Of a stretch of 64,000 nucleotides of DNA, positions 23,548 to 32,578 are shown piece after piece. Origin of the DNA: Streptomyces adustus (GTDB taxonomy: Bacteria; Actinomycetota; Actinomycetes; Streptomycetales; Streptomycetaceae); contig NZ_VJZD01000001.1 of NCBI RefSeq assembly GCF_009377175.1, forward strand, positions 1 to 64,000. The letters run 5' to 3'. Below the pieces are notes generated by a model. The model did no database searches. It saw only the letters and a list, made by a program, of their open reading frames with translations, and was not told the origin of the DNA. Position 1 is the stretch's first letter. Every line of letters starts with the position of its first letter. The position numbers and the translations under genes were made by a program.

Positions 23548-25854
23548 TCAGCTGCCCGTGGCGGCCTGGTCGAGCGCGGCGAGTGCGGTGGCGGCCTCGT
23601 CCTGTCGTGGGCTTCTCAGCACGGCGAGTGCGTCGTGGGCGGCGGTCAGTGTCCGACGGGCCTCCGGGTGGCCCAGCGCGCCGAGCACCTGCCCCAGATC
23701 GAGCCGAGCCTGTTCGGCCCAGGCCGGCATCTGCGCGGCCTCGAAGGAGGCGAGGGCCTTCCGCAACGGCGGCTCGGCCTCGTGCCAGCGTTCCAGAGCC
23801 GCCAGGTCGTTGCCGATCTGCTGTCGGGCGACCGCGTGGTACAGCGCGATCAGTTCGTCCGTACGGCCCGGCACACCCGCCCGGCAGATCCGTTCGCTGC
23901 GGCGGTGGATGTCCAGGGCCTCCGCCGGTCGGCCGATCTGACGCAGCAGGGTGCCCAGGGTGTTGAGGATGGTCAGCTCGGCCAGCCTCGCCTGCGGGGA
24001 GTCCTGCGAGGCGAGACAGCCGGCCGCCTCGTGCAGTCGCGTGCGGGCCTCTTGGGTGCGGCCCAGTCGTTGCAGGGCCCCCGCGCCGTAGCCGAGCGCC
24101 CAGCCCTCCTGGAGTCCGTCCTCGCTGTCGCGGGCGGCCACGAGGGCGGCGTCGGCGGAGACCAGGGCGGCCCGGGGGTCGTGGACGCAGAGGTTGTGGG
24201 CCCAGGCGAGGTAGTTGAGGTGGACCGCCTCCTCCCGTCTGCTGCCCAGTGCGCGGGCGGAGTCGGCGGAGCGCCGGAACACCTCCACCCACTGCTCCCA
24301 GTGCTGATTGAGGTCGGAGAACCAGTGCATCGCCTCCGCCGTGTCCACGACCTGTCGATGCCGGCCGGTGTCGTGCGCCCGGCGCAGCGCGGCGAGCCAC
24401 TGGGCTCGCTCGGCCTCCAGCCAGGCCCGCGCGTCCTGCCGGCCGGCGGGTGCTCCGTCCGGGTCGGGGTCGCCGGAAGGCGCCGTCCGGTCGTGGTCGA
24501 CGTCGAAGTGCAGCGCGGCGGCGGTGGCCCGGCCCAGCATCCACCGGGCGGTCCGGTCGAGGACGGCGTCGCGGACCGCGGGGCCGTCCTCGACCTCGAC
24601 CTGCTCGGCCGCGTAGAGCCTGAGCAGGTCGTGGAACCGGTAGCGCTCGGCGGTGGGATCGCTCTGGAGCAGCCCGGCGTCGGTCAGCTCCTCGGCGCAG
24701 GCGACCGCCTCGTCGTACGACAGCCCGGCCAGGAGCGCACCGGTCTCCGGACTGAAGTCCGCCCCGGCGGCGAGCGCGGCGCGACGCAGGAACGTCGCTG
24801 ATTCCGTGGACAGTTGGCGGTACGAGAGCGCGAAGGCGGCCCGTATCCGCAGGCTTCCGGCCTGGAGGCCGTCGAGGCGTCGGCCCTCGGCCGCGAGACG
24901 GGTGACGAGCTTGCCCAGACGCTCGTGCGGGCGGCTGAGCAGGCGCTGTCCGGCGATCCGCACGGCGAGGGGCAGGTGCCCGCACAGATCGGCGAGGTCG
25001 CGGGCGGCCTGCGGTTCGGCCCGCACCCGTTCGGGACCGACGATGCGGGTCAGCAGCTCCACCGCCTCCTCGCGCCGCAGCAGTGCCAGATCGCAGCGGT
25101 GGACGGACGTCAGACCCGCCAGGGCCTGGCGGCTGGTGACGATGGTCAGCGACGGGCCGGTGCCGGGCAGCAGCGGGCCGACCTGGGCCTCGTCGGTGGC
25201 GTTGTCCAGCAGCAGGAGCAGCCGTCGGTCGGCCGCCAGGGAACGCCACAGACTCGCACGGTCGTCGGTACCGGCCGGTAGCTCAGCATCGGCGATTCCC
25301 ATGGCGCCCAGCAGCCGGGCCAGGGCGTCACGGGGAGTGGTCGGCTCGGCATCCATGCCGTGCAGGTCCAGAGCGAGCTGCCCGTCGGGGAAGTGCGGGG
25401 CGAGCCGGTGCGCGGCGTGCACCGCGAACGCGGTCTTGCCGAGTCCCGGCTGACCGGCGACCACGCTCACCGCCGGCCGGTTCGCACCGGCGTCCCGCGC
25501 CAGGTCCAGGAGCTGGGCGAGTGCCGCGTCGCGGGCGGTGAAGTCCTGGACGTCGCGCGGCAGGGCCAGGGCGACGGGCACGGCCCGGCTCTCGGCCGTC
25601 CGCGGGCGTGGCCGTCCCGGCGCGGCGGCCGCCTCCAGGTCCGACGCCTCGTCGCCGTCCAGTCCCAGAGCCTGGGCCAGCGCCTCGACCGTACGACGCT
25701 GCGGGCCGCGGGTGCGCCCGCGCTCCATGTCGGCCAGCGCCCTGACGCTCACCCCGGCGGCGTGCGACAGCGCCTCCTGGCTCAGTCCGGCACGGACCCG
25801 AAGGGAGCGCAGCCGCTGCCCGAAGTCCTCCGTGGATGGCGTGCCACCGCGCAC
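23548..25854 (-). CDS. XRE-HTH/NB-ARC/TPR regulator (AfsR-like STAND protein)
   Basis: A 768-residue STAND protein. An N-terminal Cro/C1 helix-turn-helix (FGQRLRSLRVRAGLSQEALS, residues 10-70) precedes an NB-ARC ATPase with P-loop VVAGQPGLGKTAFA and Walker B LLLLLDNATDE. The C-terminal half is alpha-helical tetratricopeptide-like repeats (ERYRFHDLLRLYAAEQ, AQWLAALRRAHDTGRHRQVVDTAEAMHW). I chose the GTG at 25854 with GAGGGGG upstream; the longer frame passes through the 38-bp repeats and is low-complexity. Such proteins are nucleotide-switched regulators. It is divergent from the Tat-exported PIG-L gene. Confidence 0.88.
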   Translation of the reverse strand: MRGGTPSTEDFGQRLRSLRVRAGLSQEALSHAAGVSVRALADMERGRTRGPQRRTVEALAQALGLDGDEASDLEAAAAPGRPRPRTAESRAVPVALALPRDVQDFTARDAALAQLLDLARDAGANRPAVSVVAGQPGLGKTAFAVHAAHRLAPHFPDGQLALDLHGMDAEPTTPRDALARLLGAMGIADAELPAGTDDRASLWRSLAADRRLLLLLDNATDEAQVGPLLPGTGPSLTIVTSRQALAGLTSVHRCDLALLRREEAVELLTRIVGPERVRAEPQAARDLADLCGHLPLAVRIAGQRLLSRPHERLGKLVTRLAAEGRRLDGLQAGSLRIRAAFALSYRQLSTESATFLRRAALAAGADFSPETGALLAGLSYDEAVACAEELTDAGLLQSDPTAERYRFHDLLRLYAAEQVEVEDGPAVRDAVLDRTARWMLGRATAAALHFDVDHDRTAPSGDPDPDGAPAGRQDARAWLEAERAQWLAALRRAHDTGRHRQVVDTAEAMHWFSDLNQHWEQWVEVFRRSADSARALGSRREEAVHLNYLAWAHNLCVHDPRAALVSADAALVAARDSEDGLQEGWALGYGAGALQRLGRTQEARTRLHEAAGCLASQDSPQARLAELTILNTLGTLLRQIGRPAEALDIHRRSERICRAGVPGRTDELIALYHAVARQQIGNDLAALERWHEAEPPLRKALASFEAAQMPAWAEQARLDLGQVLGALGHPEARRTLTAAHDALAVLRSPRQDEAATALAALDQAATGS

Positions 25855-26114
25855 GTCGGCGCCCCCTCGATCATCCGGCTCGTGCGGCTCGTCCGGACGC
25901 GAGCCTTCCGGCAGAAGTATGACGGACCGTAGTTCTGCCGGTGGAACCGCCTGGGGCGGGAGGGCGGTTGGTGGTCGACTGAGGACAGGCGCGGGACGCC
26001 TCTCCCCCGACGGACGAAGTCCGGGCGGCCGGTCCTCCACGGACGGTGCCGCCGGACCACGGACCCTGTGCGGACCGGGGACGGGCACCGACCACCCGCG
26101 CCGAACGAGAACCG

Positions 26115-26266
26115 GTGACGGACACCGACCACCCGCCGCCGAGCCAGAACCGGTGACGGACACCGACCACCCGCCGCCGAGCCAGAACCGGTGACGGACA
26201 CCGACCACCCGCCGCCGAGCCAGAACCGGTGACGGACACCGACCACCCGCCGCCGACGCGAACCGA
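26115..26266. repeat. 38-bp tandem repeats in a divergent promoter region
   Basis: Three identical 38-bp units begin at 26115, 26153 and 26191 (each starting GTGACGGACACCGACC). A fourth at 26229 diverges near its end, and a degraded half-copy lies upstream. The unit length is not a multiple of three, so it does not encode a protein repeat. The array ends 46 bp before the PIG-L start, inside the gap shared with the NB-ARC regulator. It may be an operator array or simple slippage. Confidence 0.85.
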
Positions 26267-26312
26267 GCACGCGCGACCCACGCGCGACGAGCCCGAAACG
26301 GGGAGACCTCTC

Positions 26313-27212
26313 ATGACCAGCAGCCAGGAGCAGTCCACCGGAATCTCCAGGCGGAGCGTGCTGGCGGCGGGCGCGCTGACCGCCGCCGCCGTGGCCTACC
26401 AGACGGGCCGGGCCCCCGCGGCGTCCGCCGCCGCCAAGCCCGCCATCTTCTACGCCCCTCACCAGGACGACGACGCGATCGGCCTGGCCGGCTCGATCCT
26501 GGAGCACAAGGCCGCCGGACGGCCTGTCTACCTCGTCCTGGTGAGCAACGGCCGGAACCCCGATCTGGCCGTGCGTATGAACGCCGATCCCTGCCCGCTG
26601 ACCACCTGGGCCACCCCGCATCCGTGCGCCGCCGGCGGCAGGCACAACCTGTCCTGGCCGACCGACGGCACCAGCATGATCGTCGCCGGCCGCACGGCCG
26701 AGTTCATGGCCTCCGCGAAGGCGGTGGGCGTGGACAAGGTCATCAACTTCAAGGTCGTGGACGACGGGTTCGACAGCACGTCCGCCTACAACAAGCTCGT
26801 CGACCGGATCGACGCGAAGGTCAGGGCGCTCGCCGCCCAATACCCGGGCGCGTCGCACAAGTTCACGGCCGGCTGGCTGGAGCACACCGAGACCCACAAG
26901 GCGTGCAGCGACGTGGCCTACCGCCTGATGAACGACGGCACGATCTCCGACGTGCGCTTCAACCACGTCTACGCGTACGAGCGCCCCCTGGACCAGCGCG
27001 CGAACGGCGCGGCCTACGTGCTCGACATACCCAGCGCCCACATGACCAAGAAGCGCAACGCGATGTACGCCTACAACACGTGGGACCCCAGCCGGAACCT
27101 GTACGCCCTCGGCTATCACAGCGTCCCCGAGCTGCTGGAGGCCGCGCACGCCGATCCGCGCGAGTTCGTGTACACCCTGCCGTCCGACTACCGGCCGGGC
27201 AAGGGCAACTGA
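26313..27212 (+). CDS. Tat-exported PIG-L family N-deacetylase
   Basis: A 299-residue secreted enzyme. The N-terminus carries a twin-arginine signal (SRRSVLAAGALTAAAVAY) with a likely cleavage after ASA. The mature protein opens with the PIG-L zinc motif in the form APHQDDDAIG (usually PHPDDE); a downstream HTETH segment probably supplies another metal ligand. Family members remove acetyl groups from N-acetylglucosamine derivatives such as those in mycothiol or cell-wall sugars. Tat export implies folding with metal in the cytoplasm before secretion. GGGGAG precedes the ATG; the target is unknown. Confidence 0.9.
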   Translation: MTSSQEQSTGISRRSVLAAGALTAAAVAYQTGRAPAASAAAKPAIFYAPHQDDDAIGLAGSILEHKAAGRPVYLVLVSNGRNPDLAVRMNADPCPLTTWATPHPCAAGGRHNLSWPTDGTSMIVAGRTAEFMASAKAVGVDKVINFKVVDDGFDSTSAYNKLVDRIDAKVRALAAQYPGASHKFTAGWLEHTETHKACSDVAYRLMNDGTISDVRFNHVYAYERPLDQRANGAAYVLDIPSAHMTKKRNAMYAYNTWDPSRNLYALGYHSVPELLEAAHADPREFVYTLPSDYRPGKGN

Positions 27213-27307
27213 GACCGGCAACGGCGACCGAGAACCACACCAGTCCACCAGTACGACCTCGGCCGCGGCACAAGCCGCGGCCCGCACCACTCACGGGGGA
27301 ACTCTCC

Positions 27308-28000
27308 ATGAACCTGCTGCGTCACCGCTCCGTCCTGCTCGCCACCGCGGGCACGGCCCTCGCCCTGTCCCTCACCGCCTGCCAGAGCGGGGACCACACC
27401 GACTCGGCGCCGGCGGCCACCACTTCGGCGACCGGGAAGCCGGCCGACGGCGGGCAGGCCGGCACGTCCGGCGCGACGGGCTCGACCGATCCGGCGCAAT
27501 CGACGGCGTCGAAGGGCTCGTCCGACGACACCGCCGGCAACGGCACCGCGGGCTCGTCCGGCGAACAGGCGTCCGCCACCACCCGGGTCTGCACCGCGCG
27601 GGACGTCCACGTCACCGCCGCCACACAGGGTGGCCCTCCCTACACCCACATCGTCCTCACGGCGAAGAACACCTCCGGCCGCTCCTGCCGGCTCGCGGGC
27701 GCGCCGCACATCCAGTTCCTGGAGAGCCACAAGCAGGACGTCCCGGCCGTCGCCAAGAGCAAGCCGGCCGCGCCGGTCGTCCTCACGGCGGGAGCGCCCG
27801 CCTATGCCGTGGTGAAGGTGTCGGACGGCGGGGTCGACGAGGACAACGAGCCCGTGTCGGCGTTCTCCGTCGTCCTGGAGGGCGACTCCACGGTCATCGC
27901 CGTCAGCGCACCGGGCAGCGGCGGCATCGCCGTCGACCCGGCGAAGGCCCTCACCGGCTACTGGACCCCCGAACTCCGCAATGGCGCGGACGACTTCTGA
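27308..28000 (+). CDS. DUF4232 lipoprotein
   Basis: A 230-residue lipoprotein with signal peptide and lipobox LTAC. A roughly 65-residue Ser/Thr/Gly/Ala-rich linker follows, then a DUF4232 domain (about 95-215: CTARDVHVTAATQGG, HIVLTAKNTSGRSCRLAGAPHIQF). DUF4232 proteins are common on the Streptomyces surface and have no established function. GGGGGAA precedes the ATG. It lies 95 bp after the PIG-L gene in the same direction and may share its transcript. Confidence 0.88.
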   Translation: MNLLRHRSVLLATAGTALALSLTACQSGDHTDSAPAATTSATGKPADGGQAGTSGATGSTDPAQSTASKGSSDDTAGNGTAGSSGEQASATTRVCTARDVHVTAATQGGPPYTHIVLTAKNTSGRSCRLAGAPHIQFLESHKQDVPAVAKSKPAAPVVLTAGAPAYAVVKVSDGGVDEDNEPVSAFSVVLEGDSTVIAVSAPGSGGIAVDPAKALTGYWTPELRNGADDF

Positions 28001-28076
28001 GCCACCTCGCGGAAGACTTCCGAGTCAGGTCGAGGGAATGACGACAGCCCGGAGCACCTGGGCAGCCGCGGCCTGC

Positions 28077-28448
28077 TCAGTCGGGATACGGCAAATAGCA
28101 GTCCAGGGCCGGGTGGTAGAGCACTTCCCAGGTGTGGTCCTCGATGACGCCGCTCTGCGGGATGCCATGACAGACCTGGATCCATTCGATCTTCTTCAGC
28201 ATGACGGTGCCGTAGATCCCGTCGAGGACGAGTTTGGGCGGCTCGCCACCCCACATGTTGCTGAGGCACTGCGCCTGTCTGACCGCCGGGCCGGTGTCGC
28301 CGAGGATGAGTGTGGGGCGCAAGTCCGACGGCATCTGGGAACAAGCGGTCGAACCGGGATCGGCCGCGGCGGTCTGCGGCACCGTGAAGCCGAGTGCAGA
28401 GGTCGCGCACACTGCCACGACCGCGCTGAGCAGTCGGTTTCGTCGCAT
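28077..28448 (-). CDS. Secreted peptidoglycan-binding-domain protein
   Basis: A 123-residue secreted protein. A Sec signal peptide (LLSAVVAVCATSALGF...AAA) precedes a single PG_binding_1-like repeat: LGDTGPAVRQAQCLSN, LDGIYG, and a C-terminal GVIEDHTWEVLYH. The extra Cys residues (C36, C61, and later ones) could form disulphides. Such proteins attach to the cell wall and often partner with hydrolases, but none is fused here. The ATG at 28448 is supported by GAAGGAGT eight bases upstream. Confidence 0.82.
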   Translation of the reverse strand: MRRNRLLSAVVAVCATSALGFTVPQTAAADPGSTACSQMPSDLRPTLILGDTGPAVRQAQCLSNMWGGEPPKLVLDGIYGTVMLKKIEWIQVCHGIPQSGVIEDHTWEVLYHPALDCYLPYPD

Positions 28449-28621
28449 GCCCACTCCTTCGAAGGCGATATTCGGCCATGATCCCGCATCTGCGGTCATA
28501 CCCGCGAGTTATGGACCTCATGTCACGATAACGGCACAAAGCCGAACGACACTTAACTCGACGTGACGAAACATGACGATCCGCGACCGTGCCATGCGGT
28601 CACGGTCCGCCCTCGGGCACC

Positions 28622-29086
28622 TCAGGCAGGTGCCCTGCCGCCGACACTCCCGACGTGCTCGCGCACCGCGATCCGGGCCAGCTTTGTCAGCATCATGCCG
28701 TTGCGGACCGCGACGATGTAGTCCACAGGCAGACCGTGCATCCGGGTGCCTGGCCCCCTCAGGGGGTGCCAGTCGAGGGTGAAGAGGGTGTGCTCGCCCC
28801 AGGGAAGCAACTCCATGGCGATGCGGGCCGCACCGAAGGGATCCGCCTTCGCCTCCAGTTCCAGGCGATGTTGCGGTTCGCAGATACGGACGACGCACGT
28901 GTCGTCGAGGGTCACGGGCCCGACGCCGACCCGGACCTTCAACCGGGCGCCCACTTCCGGCCAGTGCGGGTCCGCGGCGAGGACCTCCCGGGTTCCCGTC
29001 ACCCACTCACCGTAACGATGGCCGTCGGACAGCAGGCGCCAGACCTCGGACGGCGAGTTCAGGATCAGACGGCGGTTCCGGGCCAT
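28622..29086 (-). CDS. SRPBCC (START/polyketide-cyclase fold) protein
   Basis: A 154-residue helix-grip protein. MARNRRLILNSPSEVWRLLSD and RYGEWVTGTREVLAADPHWPEVGARL are the typical opening of the polyketide-cyclase/dehydrase-like family, and VRICEPQHRLELEAKADPFGAARIAMEL is the central sheet. The hydrophobic cavity binds a lipid or aromatic ligand that cannot be predicted. The ATG at 29086 gives the usual family N-terminus; an in-frame GTG lies two codons earlier. It is 130 bp downstream of the AraC/GyrI regulator in the same direction. Confidence 0.85.
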   Translation of the reverse strand: MARNRRLILNSPSEVWRLLSDGHRYGEWVTGTREVLAADPHWPEVGARLKVRVGVGPVTLDDTCVVRICEPQHRLELEAKADPFGAARIAMELLPWGEHTLFTLDWHPLRGPGTRMHGLPVDYIVAVRNGMMLTKLARIAVREHVGSVGGRAPA

Positions 29087-29215
29087 AGTCACGCTCCACT
29101 CCGGCCGCTCACGGCTCCGGCTTCCAGCCTCACGGCAACCGCACCGCATGCGCAGTCCGACAAGCCCGGACGGGTGAGTCACCCCCTTCCCGCCTCGGTC
29201 GGCCTGCCGCTGTGT

Positions 29216-30082
29216 TCAGCCCCGCTCGGGCTCCACCGGGAGCCACAGTTCGGCGTCGGCCTCGGTCTTGTCCGGCGACATGCGGATGCGCAGGATCTCG
29301 GGGCCGGGCCGGCTGCGGTACGGGTTCGACGGGAACCACTGCGTGAACACGTCCCGCCACAGTTCCTGGATGGCCTCCGGCGCCGGCCCGGAAGTGGTGA
29401 AAACCGCCCAGGTACCGGCCGGGACAGTCAACTCGGTCGAGCCCGCGGGTGCGGCCGCGGAGGTGATCACGCCCTGGTAGTAGTCGAGTTCGGTGCCCTC
29501 GGCGCGGCTGGGATCCAGGTCGTCGCAGACCGCGACGACGCCGTACGGCTCCTGGTCCGACAACTTCTCCAGACGCTCCAGGAGTTGCGGATCGATCCCC
29601 CGGACAAAGTCCATGATCGCCTGGTTGGGTCCCGAGTGCACCAGCGGCACCCGGGCCTTGAGCCCGGCGACGGTGAAGTCCGCCTTGTCCACAACGCGGT
29701 ACCGCATACTGCTGTTCCCTTCGACGGTGAGGCGGAAGGCCATCCGGGACTGGGAGTTGAGCGCGGCGCCGGTGCGGCGGGCCTCGCCCGGTCCGATGCC
29801 GTGCATGGCACGAAACGCCCGCGCGAACGACTCACCCGAGCCATAGCCGTAGCGCACCGCGATCTCCAGCAACGTGTCGCGTCCCGCGAGCACTTCGGCG
29901 CCGGCGAGGGTCAGCCGACGGCGCCGGACGTACTCCGACAGCGGCATGCCCGCGAGCGCGGAGAACATCCGGCGCAGGTGGTACTCCGAGGTGGCCGCGA
30001 TGCGTGCCAGCTCGTCCACCTCGACGGCCTGGTCGAGATGGCGCTCGATGTGCTCCATGGCCTGGTTCAGCCGCTCCAGCAT
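29216..30082 (-). CDS. AraC-family regulator with GyrI-like effector domain
   Basis: A 288-residue regulator of the SoxS/Rob-like type. Residues 1-110 hold two helix-turn-helix motifs (VDELARIAATSEYHLRRMFSALAG; LLEIAVRYGYGSGESFARAFRAMHG). Residues 125-288 form a GyrI-like drug-binding domain (YRVVDKADFTVAGLKARVPL, AGTWAVFTTSGPAPEAIQELWRDVF). Such regulators respond to small hydrophobic or cationic compounds and activate efflux or stress genes. The SRPBCC gene downstream is the nearest possible target. Confidence 0.9.
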   Translation of the reverse strand: MLERLNQAMEHIERHLDQAVEVDELARIAATSEYHLRRMFSALAGMPLSEYVRRRRLTLAGAEVLAGRDTLLEIAVRYGYGSGESFARAFRAMHGIGPGEARRTGAALNSQSRMAFRLTVEGNSSMRYRVVDKADFTVAGLKARVPLVHSGPNQAIMDFVRGIDPQLLERLEKLSDQEPYGVVAVCDDLDPSRAEGTELDYYQGVITSAAAPAGSTELTVPAGTWAVFTTSGPAPEAIQELWRDVFTQWFPSNPYRSRPGPEILRIRMSPDKTEADAELWLPVEPERG

Positions 30083-30285
30083 GCCCGGCTCCTTCCTTGA
30101 CGATCACCACGCTAGGCAGCGCCCACCATGTCCGACCCGACATTCTGTGCCCGATCGAGCCGGGTCGGTGATTCGCACGTTCGCACGAATCGCGCTCACC
30201 CGCTCGGATGGATTCGTACGTCCGGTGAGTGCAACCCCGCTCGTGGTGACCGTCGGCGCGTGCGTACGTCGGGAGGCTGTCGCCC

Positions 30286-32324
30286 ATGTTCACCCCACAT
30301 GCACGACCGGCGCGGCAGCGGCACCGCGGCCACCGCCGGTCCCTCCCGGCCCGGGCCGGGACCGTCGCGGCGAGCGTCCTGGCGCTGGTGCTGGCCCTCC
30401 CCGGGGCCGCGGCCGCGGCCCCGGGCGGCCTCGACACCTCCTTCAGCGGTGACGGCAAGGTCCTCACCGGCATCGCCGACGACGATCACGCCGAGGACGT
30501 GGCGGTACAGCCCGACGGAAAGATCGTCTCCGTCGGCTCCTCCGTCGACGAAGCGGTGACGGAGAGCCGCTTCGCACTGACCCGCCACAACTCCGACGGC
30601 ACGCCGGACACCGGCTTCGGCACCGGCGGCACGGTGACGACAGCCATCAACAACATGGGCCCGAGCCTGCAATGGAGCGAGGCGCACGCCGTGGCGTTGC
30701 AGGCCGACGGCAAGATCGTCGTGGTGGGCAGCAGTTGGCGGGAGTACGACGACTGCTGCTGGTTCGTGGTCGCCCGCTACAACCCCGACGGAACCCTGGA
30801 CAACACCTTCAGTGGCGACGGCCGGGTCTTCGCCGACTTCAACAGCCCCACCGAGGCCCAGGACGTGGCCATCGACTCCAGCGGCAGGATCGTCGCGGCC
30901 GGCTCCTTCGGCGGCGAGATGGCGGTGCTGCGCCTCAGGAGCGACGGCCCCCGGATCCCACGTTCGGTGGCGACGGCACGGTGACCGCCAATCCGGCGGG
31001 GCCGAACCCGCAGGAGGGCGGTCAGGGCCGGGCCCTGGCACTACAGCCCGACGGCAAGATCCTGGTCGGAGGCGAGGTCGGCACGACCCGCTTCGACTTC
31101 GCGCTGCTGCGCTTCAACACCGACGGCAGCCTCGACACGGGCTTCGACGGCGACGGCATCGTCCGCACCGACTTGGGCGACTACGACTCCGTGGAAGGAC
31201 TCGCGGTCCAGCCGGACGGAAAGATCGTCGCCGCCGGCGGCAGCGGCTCCCGGTTCGCCCTGGCCCGTTACCTCCCCAACGGCGCCCTGGACCCGGGCTT
31301 CAACCGGAACGGCACGGTGCTCACCCCCGGCGGCACAGCGGCAGACGTCAAGGTGCAGCCGGGAGACGGCCGGATCGTCGTCGCCGGTAGCAACGGGCCC
31401 GGCGGGGACTTCGCCGTCGTGCGCTACAACCCCGACGGCAGCCAGGACACCGGCTTCGGCTCCGGGGGCCTCGCGACGGCGGACTTCGGCGGCACCGACG
31501 CCGCCGACGGCGTGGCCCTTCAGACCGACGGAAGGATCGTCGCCGCCGGCGGGGGCGGACCCGACCGCGACTTCGCCCTGGCGCGCTTCGAGGGCGGCGG
31601 CACCATCCCGCCGCCGACCGGCGTGGACCTGGCGGTGACGACGGCCGGCCCCACCACGGTCAGCATCGGCGACCGAGTCACCTACACCGTGCGCGTGACC
31701 AACAACAGCACCACGACCTCCGCCACGAACGTCTCCCTGTCCGACGCCCTCGGCGGCGTCGCCGTCTCGGTCGTCTCCGCGACCACCGGCTCGGGCACCT
31801 GCACCACCACAGCCACCTCCGCGAACTGCTCCTTCGGCACCCTCGCCCCGGGGGCGGTGGCCACGGTGACCATCGCCGCCGAGCCGCGGACCACCGGCAC
31901 GCTCACCAACCGGGCCACCGTCACCGCCACTCAGAGCGACCCTGCCTCCGGCAACAACACCGCCACGGCGACGACCGCGGTCAACAACGCCCGCGGCTGC
32001 ACCCTCGTCGGCACCAGTGGCAACGACACCATCACCGGCACCAACGGCAACGACGTGATCTGCGCCCTCGGCGGCGACGACACCGTCAACGCCGGCAACG
32101 GCAACGACACCGTGCACGGCGGTTACGGCAACGACCGCATCGACGGCGGCGCCGGCAACGACACGCTCACCGCAGGTCCCGGCAACGACACCCTGATCGG
32201 CAACACCGGCACCGACAACCTCGACACCGTCGACAGCGTCTCCGGCAACGACACCGCCAACGGCGGCCTCAACACGGACACCTGCACCACGGACGCGGGC
32301 GACATCCGCATCAGCTGCCCCTGA
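30286..32324 (+). pseudogene. Secreted Delta-60 repeat/DUF11/RTX protein with a one-base frameshift
   Basis: Two frames together encode one secreted protein of about 679 residues. Frame 1 (30286-30984) has a signal peptide and Delta-60 repeats (TSFSGDGKVLTG, VQPDGKIVSVGS). At 30948-30952 a run of five C breaks the frame; a sixth C would restore DGPPDPTFGGDGT and continue into frame 2. The rest holds more Delta-60 blades, a DUF11 domain (VTYTVRVTNNSTTTSATNVS) and C-terminal calcium-binding RTX nonapeptides (GNGNDTVHGG, GGAGNDTLTAG). Delta-60 repeats fold as a beta-propeller. A homopolymer sequencing error, a true mutation or phase variation could each explain the shift. Confidence 0.85.
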
Positions 32325-32335
32325 CCCCACGAGCC

Positions 32336-32364
32336 TGGGCCCCGCACAACGTGTGCGGGGCCCA
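32336..32364 (+). terminator. Terminator after the RTX gene
   Basis: A perfect 13-bp stem (TGGGCCCCGCACA and its complement) with a three-base loop begins 12 bp after the RTX stop. It is followed on the plus strand by an A-run rather than a T-run, as the next hairpin serves the opposite strand. Confidence 0.75.
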
Positions 32365-32375
32365 ACAAAAAAGAA

Positions 32376-32402
32376 ACCCCGTCCCGAAACCCGGGACGGG
32401 GT
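32376..32402 (-). terminator. Rho-independent terminator of the minus-strand tRNA-like gene
   Basis: An 11-bp stem (ACCCCGTCCCG paired across a five-base loop) is followed on the minus strand by TTTCTTTTTTG. That is a textbook intrinsic terminator, rare in such GC-rich DNA. It lies eight bases past the 3' end of the tRNA-like gene, which argues that this RNA is really transcribed. Confidence 0.85.
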
Positions 32403-32410
32403 CCTCGCAG

Positions 32411-32480
32411 AGCGCCGGGCAGGCCTTGCACCTGCATCTCCCCACAGGAAGCGGGGCATCTTTCCTTGGACGACCAACGC
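32411..32480 (-). tRNA. Atypical tRNA-Gly(UCC)-like RNA
   Basis: The 70 bases fold as a full cloverleaf. Acceptor GCGTTGG pairs with CCGGCGC (two G-U pairs); a 3-bp D stem encloses CAAGGAAA with the GG pair; anticodon stem CCCCG/TGGGG encloses CTTCCTG, giving anticodon UCC after U33; variable loop AGAT; T stem GCAGG/CCTGC encloses TGCAAGG; discriminator U. No CCA is encoded. Unusual points are G instead of U at position 55, U at 37 and the short D stem. It is unlike the standard Streptomyces tRNA-Gly. It may be a divergent functional tRNA, a non-ribosomal one, or a pseudo-tRNA. Confidence 0.6.
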
Positions 32481-32578
32481 ATCACAGTCCGACTCGACTT
32501 CTGCCGTCCTGCTCAAGATCAACCATAGCAGAATCGATACACCACCTCCAGCGACCCTTGGGTTGCTAGCCTGCGCTC

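Noticed and set aside
23548-26208. Longer start for the NB-ARC regulator through the repeats
   Set aside because: The extra 118 residues are low-complexity translations of the 38-bp repeats; the GTG at 25854 has a good ribosome site and gives the family N-terminus.
26115-26266. Regular repeats as a possible CRISPR array
   Set aside because: The units are directly adjacent without variable spacers, and no cas genes are present in the window.
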